64,000 bases of DNA from Bradyrhizobium glycinis (GTDB lineage Bacteria > Pseudomonadota > Alphaproteobacteria > Rhizobiales > Xanthobacteraceae), in NCBI RefSeq assembly GCF_016031655.1, contig NZ_JACCHQ010000024.1, positions 62,001 through 126,000 of the forward strand, read 5' to 3'. Positions 15,532 through 24,331 of this stretch are shown here, piece by piece. Each line of letters begins with the position of its first letter. The first letter of the stretch is position 1. Under the pieces are notes generated by a model. The model did not search any database. It had not been told where the DNA came from and saw only the letters and a list, made by a program, of their open reading frames with translations. A program made the translations under genes and the position numbers.

Positions 15532-17669
15532 ACCGCAAGACCCAAAGCGCCACCGTCGGGCTGAGGCGCCACGGAATCGGCGGGCACGTGATTGACGACG
15601 AGGCCGGTCGGCACCGCCGCATATTTCGACAGCGCCGCGGTCACCCTCCGCATCGCGGACGACCCGAGCTCGCCGGCGCGCGCTACCAGGACGATCAGGT
15701 CGGCATGCGCGGCCAGCGCGATGGCGTCGGGCTGCAAGGCGAGGTTGCCGGCGTGGACGACGATCAGGTCGAACTCCGAGCGGATATCGTCCTCGGGCCG
15801 CGCATCGGGCTTCCGGCCGGCACTGAGCAGCTCATCGATCGACTGAAGTCCCGCCGTGGTCGAGCCGTCCTGCCATTCGGTCACGGGCGGCTGGGCGCCG
15901 GCAAATTCCGGCTGGAGCCGGATCAGCACGCTCATCATGCCCCGGTTCACGACGGCGCGATTGAGGGAGCGCGCCACGGTGTTGCCGCCGGCGCTCTTGC
16001 CGACCGACAGGACCAGCGCGACCTTGCAGCCGCGCACCGGCACGCGGTCGATGCGTTCGAGCAGCGGCCGCAGATGAGGGCCGAGATCGAGCTCGGCCGA
16101 CGCGCTGACCGGTCTTTGCCAAACCGTGTTGATTCCGCCTCCTGGCGCCAGCTCGGGGATGCGGGCCCAGACAGGAAGGCGGGGCATCGCCTCGGCCGGG
16201 CGCGCGGCGGAGGCCGCGGGAACTTGCCGGTTGGGCGCCTCCTCCGCTTCACGTGAGACAGGCGCCTGAACGGATGCCGCCTCGTCGGCGGACAGGCTCG
16301 TCGTCACCGCAACGGCGGCGGTCGACGTCAACAGCGAGCCGATCGCCAGCGCCGCAAGCAGCAAAGCGAGCGGCGGACGCGTCGAGCGCAACGGCGGAAT
16401 GGCAACCGAGGCGATCTTGGTCTGGGACGCCTGCAGCTGACGCTGCTCGTTGGTGGTCTTGAACCGCGACAGGAACTGCTCGTAGATGTTGCGGTTGGCA
16501 TCGGCGTCGCGCTGCAGCTCCTGCAGCTTCACCAGAGCCTGGCCGTCGCGCAGCATCTTGGTCTCGACCGCCTTGAGCTGCTTTTCCAGCGCGTTCTGCT
16601 GCTCCAGCTGGGCCTCATATTCGGATTTGGCCGTGTCGATGTTCTTCTTTCGCTCGATCTCGATCTGCCGGTTGATATCCGCCAGCTGGCTGTAGGAGAT
16701 CGCAAGGTCCGGATGGCGGTCGCCATAGACCGCCTTCTTCTGCGCGATCTGGTCGTTCAGGGCCGAGCGCTGTGCGCGCAGCATGCTGAGGAGATCCTGC
16801 TTCACCGGCCCTTCGACATTGGCCTTGACGTCGCGTTGCACCTGCTCGTAGCGCGCCTTGGCCTCCTCGGTGCGCGCGCGGGCGGCGGAGACCTGCTGGG
16901 TCAGGTCGGTCACCCGCAATTGCTGCGTGGTGGATTCCTTGCCGGCATTGACGATGTTGTGCTCGAGCCGGAAGGCGGCGACGGCGTCTTCCGACGCGCG
17001 CAGGCGCTCGCTCAGCGTCTTCAGCCGGTCCTTGAGCCAGTCGGCCGCCTCGTCCGTCGCCTCGGTGCGGACGCGGCCCTGGCTGGCAACGAAGGCCTCG
17101 GCGATGGCATTGGCGTAGTAAGCGGCGCGATCCGGCCGGTTGGAGGTGAAGGAAATCGCGATGACGTAGGTCAGCCCGCGCCGGGTGATCTCGAGGCGGT
17201 TGCGGAATTTCTCGAGCAGGCGCGTCATGTCGGTATAACCGCCCGCGACGTCCTCGTCGTTGGCGATCTTGAGCTGCTCGATCAGGGGACGGAGGAAGCC
17301 GTCGGATTTGGCGATCTCGATCTGGCTCTGCAGCGCCGCGGCATCCTGGCCGATGCCGGGCAGCACGTCCTGCTCCGAGGTCACGCGCAGCTCGCGCGGA
17401 TCGAGCACGACCAGCGCCGTTGCGGCATAGCGGACCGGAAGCACCATCAGAGCGACGACGCCGAGGGCGAACAGCGCCAAGGCCAGCGTCAGAATGCGCC
17501 GGCCGTTCTCGCGCAGGAAGGACAGCGTCCCAGAGACGGTCAGCGATCCCTTGGTCAGTCCCGGCGAGGCGCCGTCAGGCTTCGCCTTCGCAGCCCGCGG
17601 CGCTTCCCACGAAGCCGCTTGCTCCGTCGGGGCGATGCTTCGCGGAGATGCGCGGCTACCGAACGCCAT
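15528..17669 (-). CDS. Wzz/GumC-type chain-length protein with degenerate BY-kinase-like domain
   Basis: A 713-residue inner-membrane protein for exopolysaccharide chain length and export. After a basic N-terminus come TM1 (59-79), a Wzz domain with VVLDPRELRV, a long coiled coil (about 210-410), TM2 (about 431-452), and a cytoplasmic P-loop-type domain. That domain is degenerate: the Walker A region reads VLSVGKSAGGNTVA around K558, lacking the usual first glycine, the Walker B-like strand is FDLIVVHAG, and there is no tyrosine cluster at the C-terminus. It is first in the GH5/polymerase operon. Autokinase activity is therefore doubtful. Confidence 0.85.
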   Translation of the reverse strand: MAFGSRASPRSIAPTEQAASWEAPRAAKAKPDGASPGLTKGSLTVSGTLSFLRENGRRILTLALALFALGVVALMVLPVRYAATALVVLDPRELRVTSEQDVLPGIGQDAAALQSQIEIAKSDGFLRPLIEQLKIANDEDVAGGYTDMTRLLEKFRNRLEITRRGLTYVIAISFTSNRPDRAAYYANAIAEAFVASQGRVRTEATDEAADWLKDRLKTLSERLRASEDAVAAFRLEHNIVNAGKESTTQQLRVTDLTQQVSAARARTEEAKARYEQVQRDVKANVEGPVKQDLLSMLRAQRSALNDQIAQKKAVYGDRHPDLAISYSQLADINRQIEIERKKNIDTAKSEYEAQLEQQNALEKQLKAVETKMLRDGQALVKLQELQRDADANRNIYEQFLSRFKTTNEQRQLQASQTKIASVAIPPLRSTRPPLALLLAALAIGSLLTSTAAVAVTTSLSADEAASVQAPVSREAEEAPNRQVPAASAARPAEAMPRLPVWARIPELAPGGGINTVWQRPVSASAELDLGPHLRPLLERIDRVPVRGCKVALVLSVGKSAGGNTVARSLNRAVVNRGMMSVLIRLQPEFAGAQPPVTEWQDGSTTAGLQSIDELLSAGRKPDARPEDDIRSEFDLIVVHAGNLALQPDAIALAAHADLIVLVARAGELGSSAMRRVTAALSKYAAVPTGLVVNHVPADSVAPQPDGGALGLAV

Positions 17670-17870
17670 GGGTTGGACTCGAAATCAACTGACAGTCATA
17701 GCTCAGAGGCTTGCTACACCGTAAATATCCATGGTTAACCGCCGGTTACGGCGGGGCTGGCCTTGGCTGGTCTTGGGCGGTGAACGATTCGTTAACGAGA
17801 CGCGGCCAGCCACTCAGGCGGGGGCGCACATCGGCGGCGCCTGCCTGCGCTCGCCTCGATGTGCGACCTC

Positions 17871-19481
17871 TCACAATCCGATGACATACCCGTCCCGCCT
17901 CGGATCGGCGGCACCCGTCATCACGCCGGTTACCGGATCGAGCGCGACGGCCTGCATGCCTCCGCAGAGCATGGTCCATCCGGTGTCCAAAATCTCGATC
18001 TCATGGCCGCGGCGCTTCAGTTCGGCGATGGTCTCCGGCGCGATGCGGTTCTCTGCCTGAATGAAGCAGCCGTCCCACAGCCGTGAACGCGGCGCCTCGA
18101 TCGCCTGCTGCAGCGGAAGGCCGAACTCGATGTGCTGCACATAAGCCTGGGCTTGGGTTTGCGGGATGCCGTAGCTGCCGGGCGTCCCCAGCGCGAGCAC
18201 CGGACGGCTGCCGCGCGTCGCAATCGACGGTGCCATCGTCACCGGCAACGCGTCGCCCGGCTTGGCGAGGTTCGGGCTTCCCGGCTGCACGTCGGCCCAA
18301 TGCAGATGATTGTTGAGGCAAACGCCGGTCCCCGGCACCACGACGCCGCTGCCGAACGGGCTGCCGAGACTTTGCGTAATGCAGACCAGATTGCCTTCCG
18401 CGTCGGCGATCGAGAACGAGGTGGTGTGGCCGGGATCGGCACGATCCTGCGGCATCCATTGCTCTGTCGGGCCCGTGATCGGCTGGCCGTCGCTCACACG
18501 CTGGCGAAGCCGCGCGATCGTCGCCTCGGACATTCCTCCAGCGGCTTGATCCGGTCCCAGATTGCCATGGGCGATGCGCTCGCCGGCGGCGAGACGGATC
18601 GCGCGATAGACCGTATCGAGATGATCGGCGCCGTCCTTCGGCAGACGCCCGACGTCAAAGCCTTCAAGGATCTTGAGGGTCAGGGCGAACTGGAAGCCGC
18701 CGCATTGCTGCGCCGGGACGTGAAGCTCGAGCCCCCGATAGGACACGGTCAGGGGATCGAACCAATGCGGCTTGACGGCGATGACATCGTCCAGCGTCAG
18801 GCTGCCGCCGAGCGTGGCGAGATAGTCCACGATCCGCCGGCCGAGCTTGCCGCCATACAGATACTCGGGCCCCCATTCGGAGATCTCGGCAAGAGTCTGC
18901 GCGAGATCAGGCTGCGCGACGATGCTGCCGAGCTTCACCGGCATTCCATCCGGGAGATAGTTCCTGATCAGTGCGGCGTGCAGCTCCGGCCAGGGTTCGA
19001 GCAGCGGCACCTGCTCGTTGATCTCGTCAACACCGAAGTCCGAGAGCGCAAAGCCGTCGCGCGCCAGCCTGATTGCCGGCGCAAAGACGTCTGGAAGCGA
19101 TTTGCGTCCATAGCGCGAGAGCAGCTCGCACCAGCCCGCGAGATTTCCGGGAGTTGAGGCCGCCTGCGCGCCGCGCTCGAGCTCGAATCTGCTGGTGTAT
19201 CTGCCGACCGGGAAGCTCGCGGGCATCGGCGGCGCGAAGTCGAGCACGCGAACGCGCTGCTCGATCGCCACCCAGATCGTGGCCAGTCCAAACCCGGCAA
19301 GCCCCGACATGAACGGCTCGACCACGTTGAGGGCGGCCGCCGTGGCGACAGCCGCATCGAACGCATTGCCGCCCTGCATCAGGATTCGTGCACCGGCCTG
19401 TGCCGCGAGCGGATGCGCGGCGGCGACCATGCCGTGCCGCGAGAACAGCGTCGGACGCCCATATGTCCTGGCGAGTTGCAT
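17871..19481 (-). CDS. ggt: Gamma-glutamyltransferase family protein
   Basis: A 536-residue Ntn-hydrolase precursor expected to cleave itself before T353 in HTTSFSIADAEGN, the new N-terminal nucleophile of the small subunit. Other landmarks are GGNAFDAAVATAAAL near the start and PGTGVCLNNHLHW after the cleavage site. No signal peptide is evident, so a cytoplasmic GGT-like acylase is as likely as a periplasmic glutathione hydrolase. It lies 21 bases after the class III aminotransferase gene and probably shares its mRNA, suggesting a joint role in amide or amino acid catabolism. Confidence 0.88.
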   Translation of the reverse strand: MQLARTYGRPTLFSRHGMVAAAHPLAAQAGARILMQGGNAFDAAVATAAALNVVEPFMSGLAGFGLATIWVAIEQRVRVLDFAPPMPASFPVGRYTSRFELERGAQAASTPGNLAGWCELLSRYGRKSLPDVFAPAIRLARDGFALSDFGVDEINEQVPLLEPWPELHAALIRNYLPDGMPVKLGSIVAQPDLAQTLAEISEWGPEYLYGGKLGRRIVDYLATLGGSLTLDDVIAVKPHWFDPLTVSYRGLELHVPAQQCGGFQFALTLKILEGFDVGRLPKDGADHLDTVYRAIRLAAGERIAHGNLGPDQAAGGMSEATIARLRQRVSDGQPITGPTEQWMPQDRADPGHTTSFSIADAEGNLVCITQSLGSPFGSGVVVPGTGVCLNNHLHWADVQPGSPNLAKPGDALPVTMAPSIATRGSRPVLALGTPGSYGIPQTQAQAYVQHIEFGLPLQQAIEAPRSRLWDGCFIQAENRIAPETIAELKRRGHEIEILDTGWTMLCGGMQAVALDPVTGVMTGAADPRRDGYVIGL

Positions 19482-19502
19482 CCGGAAAAGGCCTTCCGCC
19501 GA

Positions 19503-20813
19503 TCAGTGCGTTGTCGCAGCAGCCTGGATCGCCTCTGACATGATCTCGAGACCGCGATCGATTTCGGCCTCGGACACTGTGAGCGGCGGCGCGATGCGGA
19601 ATACGCCGCCCATGCTGGGCAATTTGACGATGTTCATGCTGAGACCGCGCCGCATGGTCTCCTCCATGATCCGCGCGCCGAGTTCAAACCCCGGCGTCTT
19701 AGACTGCCGGTCGACGACGATTTCGAGACCGAGCAGAAGCCCGCGGCCCCTGACGTCACCGACGCATTCGAACTTTTGCTGCAGCGACAGCAATCCATCC
19801 CGGAGCCTGTTGCCCCTGGCGGTTGCCTGCGCCACCAACCCGTCGCGCGCGACCACGTCGAGCACCGTGACGCCGATCGCGGCGGGCAAGGGATCGGAGA
19901 CATGCGTGGTGTAGAACAGGAAGCCGCGCTCGAACGCGGTCTGCTCGATGGCCTTTGTCGTCATGACCGCGGCGAGCGGCAGGCCGGCGCCGAGCGTCTT
20001 CGACAGCGTGAGAATATCAGGCACCACGCCGTCGCGCTCGAAGGCGAACATGTGCCCGGTGCGGCCAATTCCGGTCTGAGCTTCGTCGAGGATCAGCAGC
20101 ATGCCGCGCTGCTCGCATTTTTGCTTCAAGGCCGCGAGATAGCCGAGCGGCAGTTCCAGAATGCCGCCGCTGGAGAGGATCGGCTCGGCGATGAAGGCCG
20201 CCAGATTACCGGTCGACTGGCTGTCGATCAGGGCAAACGCATCGTCCAGCTCGGTCTGCCAGTCGTTGCTGCCGTCGACGTTCCTGAAGCGCGGCCGATA
20301 GGCGTTCGGCGCGGGAATGACGAACGATCCGACCGCGGCCGGCCCATAACCGCGCCGGCCCGCGCTGTAGGTCGCCGACGCCGCCGCGCCGGTCATGCCG
20401 TGCCAGCTTTGCGCGAAGGCGACGATTTCGTGCCTGCCGGTGACGAGCTTGGCCATCCGGATCGCCGCTTCATTGGCTTCCGCGCCTGTCGTCAGCAGCT
20501 GCACGCGGTCGAGACCGGACGCAAGCGCAGCGAGACGCTCGGCCAGCGTCACCACCGGACGCGAGAGCATGCCGCTGAAGAGATGAGCGACCGCCCCCAT
20601 TTGCCGTGCGACCGTGGCGACGATGTCGGGATGCGTGTGCCCCAGCACGGCGCTCATCTGACCCGAGGTGAAGTCGAGGATGGCGCGTCCGTCGGCGTCG
20701 TAGACGAAACTGCCGGCCGCACGCTCGATGATGACGGGTTCGAAACTCGGCCCATAGCGGGTCAGATGCGTGTTGGCGGACGCCCAGAAATCGGGATCGG
20801 CATTCAAGGTCAT
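19503..20813 (-). CDS. Class III (PLP) aminotransferase
   Basis: A 436-residue fold-type I aminotransferase of the ornithine/4-aminobutyrate group, with overall similarity to dialkylglycine decarboxylases (inference). Visible are TTGAEANEAAIRMAK (cofactor phosphate), ILDEAQTGIGRTG and the PLP lysine in LSKTLGAGLPLAAV. ATG 20813 is chosen because AGGTGGC lies just before it; an in-frame ATG at 20852 would add 13 residues. It is divergent from a LysR gene across 92 bases and followed by the gamma-glutamyltransferase gene, so LysR control of both is likely. Confidence 0.87.
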   Translation of the reverse strand: MTLNADPDFWASANTHLTRYGPSFEPVIIERAAGSFVYDADGRAILDFTSGQMSAVLGHTHPDIVATVARQMGAVAHLFSGMLSRPVVTLAERLAALASGLDRVQLLTTGAEANEAAIRMAKLVTGRHEIVAFAQSWHGMTGAAASATYSAGRRGYGPAAVGSFVIPAPNAYRPRFRNVDGSNDWQTELDDAFALIDSQSTGNLAAFIAEPILSSGGILELPLGYLAALKQKCEQRGMLLILDEAQTGIGRTGHMFAFERDGVVPDILTLSKTLGAGLPLAAVMTTKAIEQTAFERGFLFYTTHVSDPLPAAIGVTVLDVVARDGLVAQATARGNRLRDGLLSLQQKFECVGDVRGRGLLLGLEIVVDRQSKTPGFELGARIMEETMRRGLSMNIVKLPSMGGVFRIAPPLTVSEAEIDRGLEIMSEAIQAAATTH

Positions 20814-20870
20814 GACAGCCACCTGCGCTTGGGATGTCTGACCTCTAGTCAAGAATTTGGCTTCAGGCTA

Positions 20871-20898
20871 ATTGATATAATTCAATCTGGATATCAAT
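20871..20898. promoter_or_regulatory. Candidate LysR operator in the divergent intergenic region
   Basis: ATTGATAT (20871-20878) and ATATCAAT (20891-20898) are perfect inverted repeats 12 bases apart; inside, ATTGA-N6-TCAAT (20871-20886) is a second dyad of the T-N11-A kind bound by LysR proteins. The region is markedly A/T-rich against its surroundings and lies 8 bases before the LysR start. Confidence 0.5.
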
Positions 20899-20905
20899 CT
20901 TTCTG

Positions 20906-21775
20906 ATGTCGGTGCTAGATCTCACTCTTCTGAGGAATTTCGTCGTCGTGGCCCGCACCGGCTCGATCAGCCTGGCGGCCCTGCAGATTGGCCGGACGCA
21001 GTCCGCGCTCAGCATGCAGATGCAACGGCTGGAAGAGACGATCACGCAGCCGCTGTTTCACCGCAGCGGATCCGGCATGAGGCTGACCGCGGCCGGCGAG
21101 AAACTGCTCGCCCACGCCGAGACGCTGCTGGCGCAGCACGACGAGATTCTCGCCGACATGAGCGGCGAGAGTCTCAAGGGGACGCTGAGCCTCGGCTGCC
21201 CGGAGGACTATTCGATCGCTTTCCTGCCGGCGCTGCTGAAGGGGTTCTGCGCGCTGCATCCCAATGTCGAGCTGCGCATGGTCTGCGCACCGACCTCCGA
21301 GCTGCGCCCGATGCTGGTGCGGCGCCAGATCGACATGGCGCTGGTCTCGCTGTCCGATGCCGGAGCGCGCGAGGTGATCCGTGAGGAGCGCTTCGTCTGG
21401 GTCGCGAACGAGGCCGAACCGAAAATACTGACGCAGGATGTGCTGCCGCTGGCGCTGGCGGCGCCGATGAGCCTGGACTACCGCGCCGCCTGCGCCGCAA
21501 TGGACGCGGTCAATCGGCGCTACAGGGTCGCCTACGCGAGCAACAGCCTCGCCGGCCTGATCGCGATCGCGCGGTCCGGTCATGCGATCAGCGTCCTGAC
21601 ACGAACCGCCGTTCCGTTCGATCTTCACGTCGTCTCGGCCGGACTGCCCCTGCTTCCGACCATCGGCATCGCGCTCGAATTCTCGAAGACGAGGCCCTCG
21701 CTGCTGGCGACGACGCTGGCCGAGCACGTCCGCACCGTGTTGCCCGGACTGAAGACCAAGGCGGAGATCGACTAG
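20906..21775 (+). CDS. LysR-family transcriptional regulator
   Basis: A 289-residue protein with an N-terminal winged helix-turn-helix (residues 1-62; the helix segment is LAALQIGRTQSALSMQMQRL) and a type 2 periplasmic-binding-like effector domain (about 90-289). The length is standard. It is transcribed away from the class III aminotransferase and gamma-glutamyltransferase genes, the usual arrangement for a LysR activator and its target. The inducer cannot be told from sequence. Confidence 0.92.
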   Translation: MSVLDLTLLRNFVVVARTGSISLAALQIGRTQSALSMQMQRLEETITQPLFHRSGSGMRLTAAGEKLLAHAETLLAQHDEILADMSGESLKGTLSLGCPEDYSIAFLPALLKGFCALHPNVELRMVCAPTSELRPMLVRRQIDMALVSLSDAGAREVIREERFVWVANEAEPKILTQDVLPLALAAPMSLDYRAACAAMDAVNRRYRVAYASNSLAGLIAIARSGHAISVLTRTAVPFDLHVVSAGLPLLPTIGIALEFSKTRPSLLATTLAEHVRTVLPGLKTKAEID

Positions 21776-21822
21776 TGACCTATTGCACCTCGATGTTCGC
21801 GCGTGCGCGGCGAGCGCAGCGC

Positions 21823-22865
21823 TCAGCTGATGTTCAGAAGGATCCGTCCCGATGTGCCGCTGCGCATCAAGTCCAGCGCGTCGTTTATGTCGTCGAGCGC
21901 GAACTCGTGGGTGACGATGCCGCGGTAGCTCACCTTGCCGGCATCGCTGAGGCGAACCAGGCGCGGGAATCGCGCGCGGGCTGGCACTGCCCGCCTTCCG
22001 AGCCCTTCAGCACCTTCTCGAAGTGCAACGGCAGAGTATAGATCTCCGCCTTCTCGCGGGGCACGCCGACCAGGATGCAGCGGCCCTTCTTGGCCGTGAT
22101 CTCGTAGGCGAGCTCGATCAGGTTCTTGACGCCGGTGGTCTCGATGACCTTGTCGGGTCCGTCGGCCCCCGTGATGGACCGGACCTCGGCGGCCACATCC
22201 TTCACCGTCTCGGAATTGATGATGTGGGTGGCGCCGAAATCCTTCGCCATGGCCAGCTTGTTGTCGAGACGGTCGATCGCAATGACCGGCCAGGCGCCGA
22301 CCATTGCGGCGAATTGCACGATGTTCAATCCGACCCCGCCGACCCCGAACACGACGACCGCCTCGCCGATCGCGATCTGCGCATCGTTGTTGACGACACC
22401 TAGCGCGGTCGTCACGGCGCAGCCGAGCAGCGGCGCGCTGGTGCGGTCGATCGAGGCGGGCACGGGCGTGACGCGATTCTCCGACACCACGGCGTATTCG
22501 TTGAAGGTGGTGACCCAGCCCGCATTGAGGCGCTTGCCGCGCCAGGAATAGACCGGCGTGTTCGACTGGATGCCCTTGCCGGGCCGCCAATGCATGACGA
22601 CGGTGTCGGCCTGCTTGCAGGAGACGACGCCGGGTCCGGTTTCGACGATGGTCGCCAGCGCCTCGTGCCCCAACAGATGCGGCAGGAACTTGTCGACGCC
22701 TTTGACGGCGTCGATCTCGTTGATCTGTGCGCCGCAAATGCTCGACGTGTGCACATGGGCGAGCACCTGACCGTGCTCGAGCCTGTCGGGCAGGGTGAAC
22801 TCGTCGACGATCAGCGGCTTGCCGGATTCGACGAGAATGGCCGCCTTGGCAGTCTTGATGTCCAT
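21823..22865 (-). pseudogene. Zinc-dependent alcohol dehydrogenase gene broken by a frameshift
   Basis: From ATG 22865 the frame encodes a medium-chain dehydrogenase: catalytic-zinc region SSICGAQ and LGHEALATIVETG, and the NAD-binding VVVFGVGGVGLNIVQ. After GSEGGQCQPARD, near 21967-21970, this frame goes wrong and ends at 21930, while the rest of the family sequence (FPRLVRLSDAGKVSYRG to SGRILLNIS) continues in another frame to the stop at 21823. One missing T in GATTCCC would explain it exactly. It may be a true recent inactivation or a sequencing or assembly error. Note also that the structural-zinc cysteine cluster typical of this family is not seen. Confidence 0.8.
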
Positions 22866-22878
22866 GGGTCGCGCGCGG

Positions 22879-23544
22879 TCACTCGAAATAGATGAATTCG
22901 TAATCGCCGGTGTAGCCGAGCTTGCCGTAGAGCCAGATCCATTCCGAGGTGTGCAGGATGGATTCTGCCGTCAGCGCCCAGCATTCGAGATTGTGCAGCT
23001 CGGCGACGTTCCGGTAGCCCTCGACCATGACGTATTTGTTCTTGCCGACCCGCTCGATTTCCTTGAGCGCGGCCTCGAGCTCGTAGAGCCTGAGATTGTG
23101 CAGGGTGCCGAGCGAGATGACGAGATCGAAGCTGCCGTCGCCATAGGGATAGACGTCCTGGGCGCGATAGTTGAACAGATACGGCTTCACCTGCTCGTGC
23201 GCATTGGCAAGACCGTGCCTGGAGATGTCGAAGCCGGTGACCTTCAGGCCCGGCAGGATCTTCTGCATCTCGTACAGCAGAAAACCCTTGCCGCAGCCGA
23301 CGTCGAGCACGCTCGATCCGTCCTTTAGACCATAGGTCTCGATCAGCGCCTTGGCGACGGGGGCCCAGCGGCCCTCGATGAAGCGGTAGCCGCCATAGCC
23401 GAAGCGGCGGTCGCCGTCCCAGTAATCGGCCTCGTATTCCCGCGCCTTCAGCGAGCAGCCGATCTTGTCGTCGTTCATTCGGCCCATGTAGTCGCGCTTG
23501 GTCGCAGTGTGCAGTGGCGTCACGATGTTCAGCAGTCGTCCCAT
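22879..23544 (-). CDS. SAM-dependent class I methyltransferase
   Basis: A 221-residue protein from ATG 23544, which has GAGGG four bases upstream; earlier in-frame ATGs give an unlikely Arg-rich extension. Motif I is VLDVGCGKGFLL, the acidic end of strand 2 is VTGFDIS and motif IV is FDLVISLGTLHNL, all typical of SAM-binding Rossmann enzymes. It lies 13 bases upstream of the broken dehydrogenase gene on the same strand, so the two probably formed an operon. The substrate is unknown. Confidence 0.85.
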   Translation of the reverse strand: MGRLLNIVTPLHTATKRDYMGRMNDDKIGCSLKAREYEADYWDGDRRFGYGGYRFIEGRWAPVAKALIETYGLKDGSSVLDVGCGKGFLLYEMQKILPGLKVTGFDISRHGLANAHEQVKPYLFNYRAQDVYPYGDGSFDLVISLGTLHNLRLYELEAALKEIERVGKNKYVMVEGYRNVAELHNLECWALTAESILHTSEWIWLYGKLGYTGDYEFIYFE

Positions 23545-23820
23545 TGAGCCCTCGGATTTCATCACGCGCGGAGTGTGTCTTGATCGGCCTGGGGGAGCCT
23601 CGCACGTGACCTTGCGACTCGCCCTAGCATTTGTGGCGGTGACCATCATTGTTTCAGATCAATGATGTGGAAGTGGTGCGACGGCGTCCGTCAAGAACCG
23701 GCCGCCGATTCGCCGGACCGACCGTCGCCAGGTTCCAGCTGCGGCCGCCAATCGCCGTGACATGGGGACGCTGGAACGAGAATCGCCCGGACGGCGTTCG
23801 GCAGCGAGGAGAGTCCTGCC

Positions 23821-24147
23821 ATGCCGATCAAGCCGACCATCGCCCGCATCTGGCGCGGCCGTACCCGCCGCGACCTCGCCGACGACTACCAGGCCTATCT
23901 GCAAGCCGAGGGCATCCCGCCGCTGCTCAAGACCGCGCTCGGTGTGCAGCAATTGCGCGAGGACCGCGACGAGGAGACGTGGTTCACCACCATTTCCTAT
24001 TGGGCGGACATCGCAGCCATGGCGGCTTTCACCAAGGGCGAGCCGACCAACGTCCATCATCTCGCGCGCGACGCGGAGTTCCTGATCGAGCTGCCGGAGC
24101 GCATCGAGATCCACCGCATCCTGATCGACGAGCAGGGCTTGCGGTGA
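23821..24147 (+). CDS. Antibiotic biosynthesis monooxygenase-like small protein
   Basis: A 108-residue protein with the dimeric alpha/beta-barrel (ABM-like) pattern: strand TIARIWRGRT, helix around DDYQAYLQAEGIPPL, strand ISYWADIAAMAAFTKGEP. Members act as small monooxygenases, heme-binding or isomerase-like proteins, so no reaction can be assigned. The start has GGAGAG upstream (GAGGAGAGTCCTGCC before ATG 23821). It is not obviously coupled to its neighbours. Confidence 0.75.
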   Translation: MPIKPTIARIWRGRTRRDLADDYQAYLQAEGIPPLLKTALGVQQLREDRDEETWFTTISYWADIAAMAAFTKGEPTNVHHLARDAEFLIELPERIEIHRILIDEQGLR

Positions 24148-24175
24148 AAGCCTCGCCCATCGGTTTGTCCGTGAC

Positions 24176-24331
24176 TTGATTCCGCGCTCCGCCGGGCTAT
24201 ACGTTCCTGCCATGATGTTCATCTCCACATCCTTCCCGCTGATCTGAACGGCCGAACGTCGTTCCGGCGCTCCTGCGCCACTCAGATCAAACGGCTTCGC
24301 GCAATGCGGTAGCCGAACGGAGAGATGTGCA
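24176..24331 (+). promoter_or_regulatory. Promoter and structured leader with a short leader ORF
   Basis: TTGATT (24176-24181) and TATACG (24198-24203) with a 16-base spacer fit a sigma-70 promoter. A leader ORF (24212-24247) follows at once and encodes MMFISTSFPLI. Its last codons GATCTGA (24241-24247) pair with TCAGATC (24282-24288), enclosing two further hairpins, GAAC-GTC-GTTC (24254-24264) and GGCGC-TCCT-GCGCC (24266-24279). CGGCT/AGCCG (24292-24314) forms another stem just before the dioxygenase start. The layout resembles an attenuator in which a ribosome on the leader would break the outer stem (inference). Confidence 0.5.
24212..24247 (+). CDS. Candidate 11-residue leader peptide
   Basis: ATG-ATG-TTC-ATC-TCC-ACA-TCC-TTC-CCG-CTG-ATC-TGA. 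It begins about 9 bases after the proposed -10 box, so it could be translated from a nearly leaderless mRNA, and its end lies inside the outer stem of the leader structure. Ser/Thr and Phe/Ile codons dominate. There is no downstream amino acid biosynthesis gene to match, so the signal it would sense is unclear. Confidence 0.4.
   Translation: MMFISTSFPLI

Noticed and set aside
23649..24179. + strand frame (176 residues) overlapping the ABM-like gene
   Set aside because: The 108-residue frame at 23821 has a ribosome site and a recognisable fold pattern; the longer frame is Arg/Pro-rich shadow.
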